The notes: generated by a model from the letters alone, not told the origin. Positions 1-10,706 are shown, numbered from the stretch's first letter. The stretch: DNA of 64,000 nucleotides from Corynebacterium imitans (GCF_000739455.1 NZ_CP009211.1:1499458-1563457), one strand, 5' to 3'. Numbers and translations are program-made.

Positions 1-861
1 TTCGACCGGATCGTGGCGAACCCGCCGTTTGTGGTGGGTCCCGCCGAGGTCGGTCACGTATACCGCGACTCCGGCCTGGAATTGGACGGTGCCAGCGAGC
101 TGGTCGCCAGCCAGGCAGCCGACTACCTCTCGGAAGGCGGCACCGCCTGCATCCTGGGCGCATGGGCGCACACCCGGGGCCAAAGCTGGCGTCAGCGGGT
201 GGCCTCCTGGCTGCCTGCACAGGGAGTCTCAGCGTGGGTGCTGCAGCGCGACGTGGTGGATCCGGGCCAGTACGTCTCCACCTGGTTGCGCGACGAATCC
301 ATCGACGTGCGCTCGGCTGAGGGCATCGCGCGCACGCAGCGCTGGCTTGAGTACTTCCGAGCACACGAGGTCGAGCAGATCGGCTTCGGCTGGATCTTCC
401 TGCGAGAAATCGGCGATCACGCCTCGGAAATCACCGCAGAGGCGCTTTCCCACCCCTTCGATGACCCACTCGGGCCGGAGGTCGAAGAGTACTTCACCCG
501 CGCGGAATGGCTGCGCAATTCGGATGCGGACGCGGTGCTGGACGCGAGCTACACCGTGCGCCCCGGCGTCGCACTCGAGGAGGTCAGCCTGGCTGACACG
601 GAAACAGGCATGGGGTTTGCGCCCGAGGTCACGCGGATTACGCGCACGGACGGGCCGCGCTTTAGCCACGAGATCGACGCCGCGGTGCGCTCGCTGCTTG
701 CCGGGCTGCACCCGCAGGGTTTGAGTTTGCGTGACGTGGTGGGGTTGCTCGCGGCGTCGCAAAGCATTGGCGATGTCGGCGAGCTGGAAGCCTCCGCGGT
801 GCGCATCGTGGTGGACCTGGTGCGCCACGGGATCGTGCTGCCCACAGACATTGTGGCGTAA
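1..861 (+). CDS. SAM-dependent methyltransferase, 3' part only
   Basis: The reading frame is open from the first base and ends at TAA 859-861, so the N-terminus lies outside the window; 286 residues are visible. The segment begins FDRIVANPPF, the (N/D)PPF motif IV of class I N6-adenine or N5-glutamine methyltransferases acting on DNA, rRNA or protein. The remaining ~270 residues have no further motif I can name; a C-terminal helical part such as actinobacterial DUF7059/DUF7782 proteins carry is likely. The gene lies 18 nt upstream of dtd on the same strand, probably in one transcript. The substrate cannot be told from the sequence. Confidence 0.8.
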   Translation, partial: FDRIVANPPFVVGPAEVGHVYRDSGLELDGASELVASQAADYLSEGGTACILGAWAHTRGQSWRQRVASWLPAQGVSAWVLQRDVVDPGQYVSTWLRDESIDVRSAEGIARTQRWLEYFRAHEVEQIGFGWIFLREIGDHASEITAEALSHPFDDPLGPEVEEYFTRAEWLRNSDADAVLDASYTVRPGVALEEVSLADTETGMGFAPEVTRITRTDGPRFSHEIDAAVRSLLAGLHPQGLSLRDVVGLLAASQSIGDVGELEASAVRIVVDLVRHGIVLPTDIVA

Positions 862-879
862 ACAGGAAGGAACCAGAGT

Positions 880-1314
880 ATGAAGGCCGTACTTACGCGC
901 GTGGCCAGCGCGAGCGTCACCGTCGATGGCGAGGTCGTCGGCGCGATCGACTGCAAGGACACCGGCGGAATCCTCGCGCTCGTGGGCGTCGGCCGCGACG
1001 ACGATCCGCAGGCCTGGGAAACCATCGCCCGCAAGATCGCTGAACTGCGCATTCTCGACGGCGAACGCTCCGTCCAAGACGTCGACGCGCCAGTGCTACT
1101 GGTCAGCCAGTTCACGCTTATGGGGCGCACCGCGAAGGGCAGGCGGCCCTCCTGGTCGGATGCCGCGCCCGGCGACGTCGCCGAGCCGGTGATCGCAAAA
1201 ATCGCGGCCGCGCTGCGCGAGCGCGGCATCACCGTGGAAGAGGGCCGCTTCGGGGCGATGATGGACGTCGAGAGCGTCAACAGTGGGCCTTTTACGGTGC
1301 TCGTCGAGGCGTAA
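880..1314 (+). CDS. dtd: D-aminoacyl-tRNA deacylase
   Basis: 144 residues, the normal length for DTD. It hydrolyses D-amino acids (and glycine) wrongly attached to tRNA, acting as a cytoplasmic proofreading dimer. Family motifs are visible: [17 protein letters not shown] at the start, SQFTL near residue 75, and a C-terminal [10 protein letters not shown], where the NxGP(V/F)T motif is the cross-subunit substrate-discriminating loop. A ribosome site AGGAAGGA precedes the ATG. It follows the methyltransferase by 18 nt and precedes the sigB promoter region. Confidence 0.95.
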   Translation: MKAVLTRVASASVTVDGEVVGAIDCKDTGGILALVGVGRDDDPQAWETIARKIAELRILDGERSVQDVDAPVLLVSQFTLMGRTAKGRRPSWSDAAPGDVAEPVIAKIAAALRERGITVEEGRFGAMMDVESVNSGPFTVLVEA

Positions 1315-1430
1315 CTCGGCCCTGCGCGCAAAGAAGCCTGACAACCCCCCACGTTCTAGGGGTGAATCTCCTGGGGTAATCCTGACAGTGGCGCGGATTT
1401 GGGGCCGGTTGAATAATATCTACCAAAGCC

Positions 1431-1456
1431 GGAACAATCGGGCGCTCTGCACCGTT
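1431..1456 (+). promoter_or_regulatory. SigH-type ECF promoter upstream of sigB
   Basis: GGAAC at 1431-1435 and CGTT at 1453-1456 are separated by 17 nt, matching the actinobacterial SigH/SigR consensus (GGAAT/C, 16-19 nt, C/TGTT). It lies about 65 nt before the sigB start. SigH control of sigB is known in corynebacteria; the assignment here is by motif only. Confidence 0.6.
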
Positions 1457-1520
1457 GGACGTATAAGACTGAACCTTTTGTGGGTTCGGATGGTTCGAAA
1501 CCTCAAGGAGGCAGCTCTTC

Positions 1521-2513
<993 letters not shown>

Positions 2514-2528
2514 TGCAAGGGAGTACAC

Positions 2529-3218
2529 ATGCGTGACTTGGTCGATACGACCGAAATGTATCTGCGGACGGTTTACGAGCTCGAAGAGGAGGGGATCACG
2601 CCGCTGCGCGCCCGCATCGCCGAGCGCCTCGAGCAGTCCGGCCCCACGGTCTCGCAGACCGTGGCGCGCATCGAGCGTGATGGTTTCCTCATCGTGCAAC
2701 CGGATCGTTCGCTTACCCTCACCCCAGCCGGCCGCGAGCGCGCCACCGCGGTGATGCGCAAGCACCGCCTCGCCGAGCTTTTGCTTACCGACGTGCTGCA
2801 ACTCGATCCCGCCCACGTCCACGATGAGGCCTGCCGCTGGGAGCACGTGATGAGCGAGGAGGTTGAGCGCCGCGTCGTCGCCGTGCTGAACAACCCGACC
2901 CGCTCCCCCTTCGGCAACCCCATCCCCGCCTTGGAGGAGCTGGGCGCGACCCCGAGCTCCGAGACCGCCTACGGCGAGCGCGCCGCCGACCTCGAGTTGG
3001 CCGAGTCCACTGAGGCCGTCGTGGTGCAGGTAGCCGAGATTTTGCAGCAGCTGTGCTCCACGATCTCCCCGGAGCTCGACGTCGCCCGTCTCGTCGGCAC
3101 CACGGTCACCCTCGAGCGCGAGGAGGACGAGTCGGTGACGCTGACCACCGCGCAGGGCGAAGCCTTCACGCTCAGCCCCGAGCTCGCGCATGCGCTGCGC
3201 GTGCGCATTGCTGAATAA
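2529..3218 (+). CDS. dtxR: Iron-dependent repressor DtxR
   Basis: 229 residues, the standard length. It represses iron uptake genes when bound to Fe2+. All known metal ligands are present at the C. diphtheriae DtxR positions: primary-site Met10, Cys102, Glu105 and His106, and ancillary-site His79, Glu83 and His98. The helix-turn-helix lies near residues 27-50 (ending [12 protein letters not shown]), the dimerisation domain near 65-140, and an SH3-like domain at the C-terminus. It is 15 nt downstream of sigB and 25 nt upstream of galE; this sigB-dtxR-galE order is conserved in corynebacteria. I saw no DtxR operator in its own upstream region. Confidence 0.97.
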   Translation: MRDLVDTTEMYLRTVYELEEEGITPLRARIAERLEQSGPTVSQTVARIERDGFLIVQPDRSLTLTPAGRERATAVMRKHRLAELLLTDVLQLDPAHVHDEACRWEHVMSEEVERRVVAVLNNPTRSPFGNPIPALEELGATPSSETAYGERAADLELAESTEAVVVQVAEILQQLCSTISPELDVARLVGTTVTLEREEDESVTLTTAQGEAFTLSPELAHALRVRIAE

Positions 3219-3243
3219 ACCCGGAAAGGTATTTGGGATTTTA

Positions 3244-4209
3244 ATGAAGCTCGTTGTCACCGGCGGTGCCGGTTACGTGGGCAGCGTCTGCGCTGCCGTC
3301 CTGCTCGAAGGCGGTCACGAGGTGATCGTGGTCGACGACTTCAGCACCGGCAACCGCGAGGCCGTGCCCGAGGGTGCCACGCTCGTTGAAGGCCGCATCA
3401 ACGATGTCATCGACGAGGTCTTGCGCCCCGGCGACATCGACGGCGTGCTGCACTTCGCTGCCCGCTCTCTAGTCGGCGAGTCCGTGGATGTGCCGGACGA
3501 GTACTGGCGCGACAACTTCGAGGTCAGCCTGTACCTGCTCAACGCGATGCGCCGCCACGGCGTACGCTCGCTCGTTTTCTCTTCTACCGCTGCGACCTAC
3601 GGCGAGCCCGAAAACGTCCCGATCACCGAGGACGCGCCAACTCGGCCCACCAACCCCTACGGGGCCACGAAGCTCGCCATCGATTACGCGATTTCCTCCT
3701 ACTGCAAGGCCTACGGCATCGCGGCGACGAGCCTGCGCTACTTCAACGTCGCCGGCGCGTACAACCAGTTCGGCGAGCTGCACCGCACTGAGACGCACCT
3801 GATCCCCATCGTGCTGCAGGTGGCCCTGGGCCAGCGGGACGCGATCAAGATGTTCGGCGACGATTGGCCGACTGCCGACGGCACCTGCGTACGCGACTAC
3901 ATCCACGTCCGCGACCTGGCAGACGCGCACGTGCTCGCACTCCAGGCGAACACGCCGGGCACGCACGCGATCTACAACCTCGGCTCCGGCGACGGCTACT
4001 CCGTGCGCGAGGTCGTGGAGATGTGCCGCGAGGTCACCGGCCACGAGATTCCCGCGGAGGTCGCGCCCCGCCGCGCGGGCGACCCGGCTGTACTCATCGC
4101 TTCTTCGGAGAAGATCAAGCGGGAGCTGGGCTGGAACCCGACGCGCACGGATCTGCGCCGCATCGTCGAGGACGCCTGGGCCTTTACGGCCGCCCGCACC
4201 GAGCGCTAA
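3244..4209 (+). CDS. galE: UDP-glucose 4-epimerase
   Basis: 321 residues. It interconverts UDP-glucose and UDP-galactose, supplying galactose for arabinogalactan and other envelope glycans. It is an extended short-chain dehydrogenase: NAD-binding GGAGYVG at residues 7-13, SST near 113-115, and the catalytic pair Tyr139/Lys143 in YGATK. The ATG at 3244 is chosen because it puts the Rossmann strand MKLVVTGG at the N-terminus; an open frame 18 codons further upstream would overlap dtxR. It converges on the DUF4192 gene with a 7-nt gap and no evident terminator. Confidence 0.95.
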   Translation: MKLVVTGGAGYVGSVCAAVLLEGGHEVIVVDDFSTGNREAVPEGATLVEGRINDVIDEVLRPGDIDGVLHFAARSLVGESVDVPDEYWRDNFEVSLYLLNAMRRHGVRSLVFSSTAATYGEPENVPITEDAPTRPTNPYGATKLAIDYAISSYCKAYGIAATSLRYFNVAGAYNQFGELHRTETHLIPIVLQVALGQRDAIKMFGDDWPTADGTCVRDYIHVRDLADAHVLALQANTPGTHAIYNLGSGDGYSVREVVEMCREVTGHEIPAEVAPRRAGDPAVLIASSEKIKRELGWNPTRTDLRRIVEDAWAFTAARTER

Positions 4210-4216
4210 CGGCTCG

Positions 4217-5386
4217 CTAGGCCACGCAGTTATCCTCGATCTCCTCCCAGAGCAGGCGGCAGCCCGCCACTGCGGTGTCGAGCATGCCCTCCCACTCCCC
4301 GATCGCCATGAGCTGGCGCTGCACGGCTGAGAGCGAGTGGCCGGGAAGCTCTTCTTGCGCAGCACGTAGCGCCGCAAAGCCCCAGGGCTCGAGCCCGCTT
4401 TCCACGGCGGCGATCGCCCACAGGCTCAGCGCGTTCGCCCGAATCATCCCGGTGAAGTTGCGGGCGATGCACAACAAGCGCTGTGCCGCAGCGCCTGGGC
4501 TTTCTACGATGTCGATGATCAGGCTATCGCGCAGGTGGCTCTGTGAAAGCAGCGCCGCGAGTAATTGGACGTCCTCGTCGCTTGCGAAGCAGTCATCGAG
4601 CATCAAAGGCTTGGTCGCACTACCGGCCGGGAATTCCGCCTCGTGCCCCCGACCCGGGTTGAGCATCTCGCAGCCGCGTTCCACCGCTGCCAGGAGTGCT
4701 TCCGGCCGGGTGAACCGCTGCTCGATGAGCAGCCTGCCCTGGGTATAGGCTGCCTCGTACAGCGCCTCGCAGCGGCGCGTCTCCGCGCCCGAACTCGACT
4801 CAAAGTGCAGGGCGATTTCCTCGCGGTTGAGTTCCGGCAGCAGGCCGTTTTCCAGCAGGCCGCGCATGGTCGGAGCCCCGACGACCGAGGGCACTGCGCC
4901 GGAGAAGTACTTCGCCGGGGCGTCGGCAAGCGGGCTGCCGGGCGCAGCGGTGGCGGTGGTGGCGGTGGCACCGGCGGCGTCGAACAGCAGCGTGTAGGGC
5001 GTGCCCGAGGCGACTTCGGAGACGTGCCAGCAGGCGGCGATGCCGGGCGCTCCCTCGGTGCCCGAGTGCTCGAGGAAATAGGCTGCCTCGAGCGCGAGCC
5101 GGGAGTTGGGGATGCGGGTGATGATGACGGCCAGGTGGACGTCCTGGTCGGCGAACTCCAGCGCGCGCATCGCGTGCTCAAGCTGATCCTGATTGCCAAG
5201 GTCGGCGCGGACAATCGGGCCGAGTGCGAAGGCAGAGGGGTCGGGCCCGTGCTGCTCCAGGCCGATGAGCACGAGGGATTCCTGCGGGTAGAAGCCTAAG
5301 GCCCCCGGGATGCAGGCGATCAACTCGCCGGGGCCGGAAGCGGAGTGGTTAGTGAGACGGTGTGCGTGTGCGTGTGATTCAGTCAT
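4217..5386 (-). CDS. DUF4192 domain-containing protein
   Basis: 389 residues from ATG 5386. The N-terminal part matches the actinobacterial DUF4192 family: SGPGELIACIPGALGF followed by PQESLVLIGL near residues 20-40. The C-terminal half is helical with YxxG and LSLWAIAAV segments. No catalytic motif, signal peptide or membrane segment is visible, so it is a cytoplasmic protein of unknown function. It is divergent from the PAC2 gene across a 234-bp region and convergent with galE. The same neighbours (galE, DUF4192, PAC2, helicase) recur in corynebacteria, to my recollection. Confidence 0.8.
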   Translation of the reverse strand: MTESHAHAHRLTNHSASGPGELIACIPGALGFYPQESLVLIGLEQHGPDPSAFALGPIVRADLGNQDQLEHAMRALEFADQDVHLAVIITRIPNSRLALEAAYFLEHSGTEGAPGIAACWHVSEVASGTPYTLLFDAAGATATTATAAPGSPLADAPAKYFSGAVPSVVGAPTMRGLLENGLLPELNREEIALHFESSSGAETRRCEALYEAAYTQGRLLIEQRFTRPEALLAAVERGCEMLNPGRGHEAEFPAGSATKPLMLDDCFASDEDVQLLAALLSQSHLRDSLIIDIVESPGAAAQRLLCIARNFTGMIRANALSLWAIAAVESGLEPWGFAALRAAQEELPGHSLSAVQRQLMAIGEWEGMLDTAVAGCRLLWEEIEDNCVA

Positions 5387-5620
5387 ACATATTGGACGCA
5401 AAAAACAGCCCGCCGGTTCCCTCGGCGCGCGAATTCGCCATAGCGCAAGGGCGAGACGCTAAACTTGTTGCCACTCATGCGCGGCTGAGCACCCGCGCAG
5501 GGCGGTGGAATAGCCACGCCCGCGGCGCGGTTGTGCTTACTAATACGAACACTGTTACGAAGTAGCCGCCGCACAAGCCGGGGCCACTCGCGCAGCAGAA
5601 CGATTTTTAGGAGGAAGCAC

Positions 5621-6667
5621 ATGTCTGACACGTCTCGCATGTACGAACTTGAATACCCGTCACCCTCGGTTGGTGGCGATGACGCCTCCGGCCCAGCGCT
5701 GATTATCGCGATGCAGGGCTACGCCGACGCCGGCCACGCCGTAGAGGGTGCCGCCGAGCATCTCAAGGCGGCGCTGGAGTCCCGCACGCTAGCCACGTTT
5801 AGCAACGATGAGCTGATCGATTACCGCTCGCGCCGCCCCGCGGTGACCATCTCGCAGCACGAGATCACCGACATCGATGACCTACAGCTCGACCTGCGCG
5901 TGCTGCGCGACACGACCGGGACGTCCTTCCTGCTGCTCTCCGGCCCGGAGCCGGACTTGAAGTGGGAGGCGTTTAGCAAGGCGGTAAGCGATTTGGTGCA
6001 GCGCTTCGACGTGTCGAAGACGATCTGCCTCTACGCCGCCCCGATGGGCGCGCCGCACACCCGCCCGCTGGTGGTCTCCGCGCACGGCAACAGCGCCGAG
6101 CTCGTTGGCCGCATGTACACCTTCGACGGGATGGTCACCGTGCCCGGCGCGGCCGCGATCCTCATCGAGCGGGAGCTGCACAAGCAGGGCAAGCCGGTCG
6201 CGGGCTTTACGGCGCACGTGCCGCACTACGTCGCCTCCTCGCCGTACCCGCACGCGACGTTCCAGCTGCTGCAGTCTATCGAGGACGCGACCAAGCTGCA
6301 GTTCCCGCTGCGCGCCATCGAGGGCGACATCACGCGGGTGACCAAGCAGCTCACCGAGCAGATGGAGGGCTCGGCCGAGATCGCGCACGTGGTGCACGCC
6401 TTGGAAGAGCACTATGACAAGGAGATGAACGACTACCGCGAGCGCCACCCGCAGGCGATGATGCCGGGCGAGGCGCAAGTGCCTAGCGGCGAGGAGATTA
6501 GCGAGGCGTTTGAGAACTACCTCACCGCCATCGAGGACCGCGACCGCGTGCTGGGCCAGGACGAGCAGCAGCTGAGCCTGCCTTTCGGCGACGATGAGAA
6601 CAGTCTGCTCATGGAGCACTTCCTCATCGACCCGGATGAGGAGGAGCCCCCGGCTGACGAGGAGTAG
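5621..6667 (+). CDS. PAC2 family protein
   Basis: 348 residues from the ATG behind the ribosome site TAGGAGGA. The PAC2 (proteasome assembly chaperone 2-like) fold is recognisable from ALIIAMQGYADAGHA near residue 24, the central LLLSGPEPDLKWEAF, and APMGAPHTRP in the middle. Actinobacterial members are of unknown biochemical function; some are annotated as carboxylate-amine ligases, which nothing here supports. The C-terminus is acidic (DPDEEEPPADEE). The downstream helicase starts 16 nt later, probably from its own leaderless promoter. Confidence 0.85.
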   Translation: MSDTSRMYELEYPSPSVGGDDASGPALIIAMQGYADAGHAVEGAAEHLKAALESRTLATFSNDELIDYRSRRPAVTISQHEITDIDDLQLDLRVLRDTTGTSFLLLSGPEPDLKWEAFSKAVSDLVQRFDVSKTICLYAAPMGAPHTRPLVVSAHGNSAELVGRMYTFDGMVTVPGAAAILIERELHKQGKPVAGFTAHVPHYVASSPYPHATFQLLQSIEDATKLQFPLRAIEGDITRVTKQLTEQMEGSAEIAHVVHALEEHYDKEMNDYRERHPQAMMPGEAQVPSGEEISEAFENYLTAIEDRDRVLGQDEQQLSLPFGDDENSLLMEHFLIDPDEEEPPADEE

Positions 6668-6670
6668 CGC

Positions 6671-6676
6671 TACGGT
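6671..6676 (+). promoter_or_regulatory. -10-like hexamer of helicase gene (leaderless)
   Basis: TACGGT followed by 7 nt and then GTG 6684, so transcription would begin at or next to the start codon. No ribosome site precedes the GTG. Confidence 0.5.
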
Positions 6677-6683
6677 GGGTGGC

Positions 6684-9227
6684 GTGACTTTATCTGACAT
6701 GCTCGCCGATCTCACCGATGTGCCCGCCTCGCTTATCGACGAAGCGGTGTGGGACTCGTTCACCTCCTGGACCCACTCGCGCGGTATCTCGCTCTACCCG
6801 GCGCAGGAGGAAGCCTCGCTGGCGCTGCTCGCCGGCGACAACGTGATCCTGGCGACCCCGACGGGCTCGGGCAAGTCCATGGTGGCCAACGCCGCCCACT
6901 TCATCGCCTTAGCGCGCGGCCAGCGCACCTTCTACACCGCGCCGATTAAGGCGCTGGTGAGCGAGAAGTTCTTCTCGCTTTGCGAGATCTTCGGGGCGGA
7001 AAACGTTGGCATGATGACCGGGGACGCCACCGTCAACGGCTCGGCACCGATCATCGCGGCGACCGCGGAGATCGTGGCGAACATCGCCCTGCGCGAGGGC
7101 GAAAACGCGCGCATCGACCAGGTGGTGATGGACGAGTTCCACTACTACTCCGAGCCGGACCGCGGCTGGGCGTGGCAGGTACCGCTGTTGGAGCTGCCGA
7201 AGGCGCAGTTTTTGCTCATGTCCGCCACCCTCGGCGACACCGATTGGTTAGAAAAGGACCTCACCGAGCGCACGGGCCGCGAAACCACCTACGTGGGCGG
7301 CTCGCAGCGGCCGGTCCCATTGGATTTCCATTACGTGTTCACCCCCATCCACGAGACGATCGATGAGCTGCTTGCCGACGGCAAGGCCCCCATCTACGTT
7401 GTCCACTTCTCCCAGCGCGAAGCCACGGAGCGCGCGCAGGCGCTGACCAGCATGAAGATCATCACCGATGAAGAGAAGCAGCGCATCAAAGAGGAGATCG
7501 GCGATTTCCGCTTCACCACCACCTTCGGCAAGACACTGTCGAAGCTGGTGCGCCGCGGCATCGGTATCCACCACGCGGGCATGCTGCCGAAGTACCGCCG
7601 CTTGGTCGAGCGGCTGTCCCAGACCGGCCTGCTGAAGGTCATCTGCGGTACCGACACGCTGGGGGTGGGCATCAACGTGCCGATCCGCACCGTGGTGATG
7701 ACAGGTCTGGCCAAGTACGACGGGACGCGCCAACGCATCTTGAAGTCGCGCGAGTTCCACCAGATCGCAGGCCGTGCGGGCCGCGCCGGCTTTGACACCG
7801 AGGGCACCGTGGTGGTGCAGGCACCGGAGCACGAGATCGAGAACGTGAAGCTGCGCCGGAAAGCGGGCGACGATCCGAAGAAGCGCAAGAAGCTGCGCAA
7901 GAAAGCAGCCCGCGAGGGCGAGGTCTCGTGGTCCGAGAACACCTTCAACCGGCTCACCACCGCGGAGCCGGAGGAACTGACCAGCCAGTTTTCCGTGTCC
8001 AACTCGATGCTGCTCAACGTGGTCGCTCGCCCCGGCGACGGCTACGAGCACATGCGCCACCTTTTGCGCACCAACCACGACACCCGCGCGAAGCAGAACC
8101 GCGACATCCTCACCGCCGTCGAACTTTTCCGCGGCCTGATCAACGCGGGCGTGGTTGAGCGCACCCCGGATTCGCCCGCCTACCGCCCGTATACGCTGAC
8201 CACGGAGCTCGATCGCGACTTCGCGCTCAACCAGCCACTCTCCCCCTTCGCGTTGGCGTTTTTGACCATCCTGGATCCGGAGTCGGACACCTACGCCCTC
8301 GATGTGATCTCCACATTCGAGGCCATCCTCGACGACCCCCGCCAACTCCTCCAGGCCCAGCAGTCCGCCGCCCGCGGCGAAGAAATTGCTCAGCTTAAGG
8401 CCGAAGGCGTCGACTACACCGAGCGCATGACGCTCATCGAAGACGTCACCTACCCCAAGCCGCTCGCCGAGGAACTCGACGAAGCCTTCGACACCTTCTG
8501 CCAGGGCAACCCGTGGGCCAAAGAATTCGAGCTCTCTCCAAAATCCGTGGTGCGCGACATGATCGAGCACGCCATGACGTTCTCCGACCTCATCGCCACC
8601 TACGGTCTCGCTCGCAGCGAGGGCGTGGTTCTGCGCTACCTCACCGACGCCTGGCGCACCCTGTCACATTCGGTACCCGAGGCGCACATGACCGAGGAGC
8701 TCGAGGACATCATTGTCTGGCTTGGCGAGCTGATTCGCCAGGTGGACTCTTCGCTTATCGACGAGTGGGCCCACATGGCCGACGAAGACACACCCATCGA
8801 CCAGGCCACCCTGGACCGCGAGCTGGCCTTCGGCGTCGAAGACCCCAACGCACTGACCGCCAACCGTCGCGCGTTTACCATCATGGTGCGCAACACCTTC
8901 TTCCGCTTAGCCCAGCTCTTCGCGTTTGAGAAGGAAGACGCGCTCGAGGAGATGTTCGCCTACCTCGAGCCCGACGAGCGCCCCGACTTCCCCGCCGGCA
9001 TGGACGACTACTTCGACGAGTACGACGACGTCGACACCGGCCCCGACGCCCGCGGGCCCGAGTACTTCCGCCTGGGTGACACTACCGGGCGGCAGTGGCA
9101 CGTCACCCAGATCCTCAAAGACCCGGAGGGCGATAACGCCTTCCAGTTCCACGGTGTAGTCGACCTGGATGCCTCCGATGCGGCGGGCGAGGTGCGGCTT
9201 GCGAGTCTGGAATTGCGGGCCGGGTAG
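6684..9227 (+). CDS. Ski2/Mtr4-like DEAD/DEAH-box RNA helicase (DUF3516 type)
   Basis: 847 residues. Superfamily 2 helicase motifs appear in order: Q-like TSWTHSRGISLYPAQ, Walker A ATPTGSGKS, motif II DEFH in VVMDEFHYY, motif III SAT, and motif VI QIAGRAGRAGFD. A long C-terminal region typical of the actinobacterial DUF3516 helicases follows. The family is thought to act on structured RNA. GTG 6684 is chosen because a -10-like hexamer ends 7 nt before it; ATG 6699 is the alternative. The next gene is 220 bp away. Confidence 0.9.
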   Translation: MTLSDMLADLTDVPASLIDEAVWDSFTSWTHSRGISLYPAQEEASLALLAGDNVILATPTGSGKSMVANAAHFIALARGQRTFYTAPIKALVSEKFFSLCEIFGAENVGMMTGDATVNGSAPIIAATAEIVANIALREGENARIDQVVMDEFHYYSEPDRGWAWQVPLLELPKAQFLLMSATLGDTDWLEKDLTERTGRETTYVGGSQRPVPLDFHYVFTPIHETIDELLADGKAPIYVVHFSQREATERAQALTSMKIITDEEKQRIKEEIGDFRFTTTFGKTLSKLVRRGIGIHHAGMLPKYRRLVERLSQTGLLKVICGTDTLGVGINVPIRTVVMTGLAKYDGTRQRILKSREFHQIAGRAGRAGFDTEGTVVVQAPEHEIENVKLRRKAGDDPKKRKKLRKKAAREGEVSWSENTFNRLTTAEPEELTSQFSVSNSMLLNVVARPGDGYEHMRHLLRTNHDTRAKQNRDILTAVELFRGLINAGVVERTPDSPAYRPYTLTTELDRDFALNQPLSPFALAFLTILDPESDTYALDVISTFEAILDDPRQLLQAQQSAARGEEIAQLKAEGVDYTERMTLIEDVTYPKPLAEELDEAFDTFCQGNPWAKEFELSPKSVVRDMIEHAMTFSDLIATYGLARSEGVVLRYLTDAWRTLSHSVPEAHMTEELEDIIVWLGELIRQVDSSLIDEWAHMADEDTPIDQATLDRELAFGVEDPNALTANRRAFTIMVRNTFFRLAQLFAFEKEDALEEMFAYLEPDERPDFPAGMDDYFDEYDDVDTGPDARGPEYFRLGDTTGRQWHVTQILKDPEGDNAFQFHGVVDLDASDAAGEVRLASLELRAG

Positions 9228-9260
9228 CTCTTTTGGGGGTAGTGGGGCGTCGCAAAGCAT

Positions 9261-9299
9261 GCCCCATACCTGTGTATAGACAGGTAGCTGAGCTGGGGC
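9261..9299. repeat. Nested inverted repeat downstream of the helicase gene
   Basis: GCCCCA 9261-9266 pairs with TGGGGC 9294-9299, and the inner ACCTGT 9268-9273 pairs with ACAGGT 9280-9285. No T-run follows, so it is not a clear terminator; it could be an RNA end-protecting hairpin or a protein-binding site. Confidence 0.4.
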
Positions 9300-9310
9300 A
9301 TTGGCGACGA

Positions 9311-9347
9311 TATGCGCATAAATCCCAAAGCTTCAAACTTTATGCGC
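9311..9347. promoter_or_regulatory. Operator-like inverted repeat upstream of dadA/putA
   Basis: GCGCATAAA (9314-9322) and TTTATGCGC (9339-9347) are perfect 9-bp arms around a 16-bp spacer. The left arm lies in a 10-bp palindrome TATGCGCATA (9311-9320). It sits about 100 bp before dadA and looks like a binding site for a dimeric regulator of amino-acid catabolism; no regulator is identified. Confidence 0.45.
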
Positions 9348-9447
9348 CCGCGGAAAATCGCACAGCGAACGCTACGTGAGTGGACCTAGCGCTGCGGTAC
9401 ATTGTTGTTCGCAACACAATCCGCAGATTCGTGAGGAGAAACACAAA

Positions 9448-10695
9448 GTGACTCGTGCGATCGTCATCGGCGCAGGCATGACCGGACTATCCACCGCATG
9501 GTTCTTGCAAGAATATGGCTACGAGGTGGAAGTCCTCGACAAAATCGGCGTCGCCGGCGGCTCCTCCTGGGGCAACGCCGGCTGGCTCGCCCCCGGCAAA
9601 ACCATCCCGCTGTCCAACTCCAGCCTCTGGGCCTACGGCCCCACCGCCCTGTTCGACCGCAACGCCGCGCTCTCCGTGCCAGTGCGCATCGACCCGAAGC
9701 TCTGGGCCTTCTGCGCACAGTTCATGGCGCACGCCACCCAGCGCGCGTGGGACAAGACCATGGCGGGGCTCACCCCGGCCGACATGGCCTCGCTCGCGGC
9801 TTTCGACGAGCTCGAGGAAGGCGGCGTAGCATCCAAGTCCTACCGCGCGCCCTACATCATCGGCTTCGAGTCCGAGAACCAGGCCAAGGGCTTCCTCAAG
9901 GAAGTCGACGGCGCAGTCCGCCACGGCCAGGAGATCCCCTTCCACCCCGTCTCCCTGGAAGAAGCACGCGAGCACGCGCCCATGCTCACCGACAAGGTGA
10001 AGGCCATCTACAAGATGGAAGGCCAGCGCTTCATCGAGCCCGGCCCGTACTGTCAGGCCATCGCCGACTCCTTTACATCTCGCGGCGGCACCATCACCAC
10101 CGGCGTGGAAGTCACCAAAGTCACCTCCACCCGCAAGCCGGCGGTTCAGCTGTCGACCGGCGAGTGGAAGCCCGCTGACGTCGTCGTCGTGGCCACCGGC
10201 GCGTGGATGCCGGACCTGGCGCGCGAGCTCGGCGTGAACACCATGGTGCAGGCCGGACGTGGCTACTCGTTTAGCGTCGAGACCGAAAAGACCCCGGAGT
10301 GCCCCGTCTACCTTCCCGAGCAGAAGATCGCCTGCACCCCCTACCAGGGCCGCCTGCGCGTCGCCGGCACGATGGAGTTCCGCGGTCCGGACGAGTCCTT
10401 CCAGCCCGGGCGCGTCGCCTCCATGATCCACGCCACCGCGCCCATGTTCCGCGGCATTAACTGGGACGACCGCCAGGACGAGTGGGTCGGCTCCCGCCCC
10501 GTCACCCCGGACGGCCTGCCGCTGGTCGGTGCCACGAAGGCACCGAACGTCTACACCAACGGCGGCCACGGCATGTGGGGCATCATCCTCGGCCCGCTGT
10601 CCGGCAAGATGCTGGCCAAGCAGATCGCCACCGGCGAGATCGACCGCACCATCGCGCCGTTCGACCCGCTGCGCAGCCGCTTCGCCGGCCTGTAA
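9448..10695 (+). CDS. dadA: D-amino-acid dehydrogenase (DadA-like FAD oxidoreductase)
   Basis: 415 residues. It oxidatively deaminates D-amino acids to 2-oxo acids, passing electrons from FAD to the respiratory chain at the membrane face. The GTG start is preceded by GAGGAG and opens with the FAD-binding strand AIVIGAGMTGLSTAWFL. The DAO fold closes with NGGHGMWGIILGPLSGKMLA, the C-terminal GxxGxxx flavin contact seen in DadA. The internal motif GGSSWGNAGWLAPG is typical of DadA. putA follows after 67 nt with an intervening terminator, so the two may be partly coupled. D-proline or D-alanine are possible substrates; the neighbour suggests amino-acid catabolism. Confidence 0.85.
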   Translation: MTRAIVIGAGMTGLSTAWFLQEYGYEVEVLDKIGVAGGSSWGNAGWLAPGKTIPLSNSSLWAYGPTALFDRNAALSVPVRIDPKLWAFCAQFMAHATQRAWDKTMAGLTPADMASLAAFDELEEGGVASKSYRAPYIIGFESENQAKGFLKEVDGAVRHGQEIPFHPVSLEEAREHAPMLTDKVKAIYKMEGQRFIEPGPYCQAIADSFTSRGGTITTGVEVTKVTSTRKPAVQLSTGEWKPADVVVVATGAWMPDLARELGVNTMVQAGRGYSFSVETEKTPECPVYLPEQKIACTPYQGRLRVAGTMEFRGPDESFQPGRVASMIHATAPMFRGINWDDRQDEWVGSRPVTPDGLPLVGATKAPNVYTNGGHGMWGIILGPLSGKMLAKQIATGEIDRTIAPFDPLRSRFAGL

Positions 10696-10706
10696 ATCCC
10701 CTCCCG

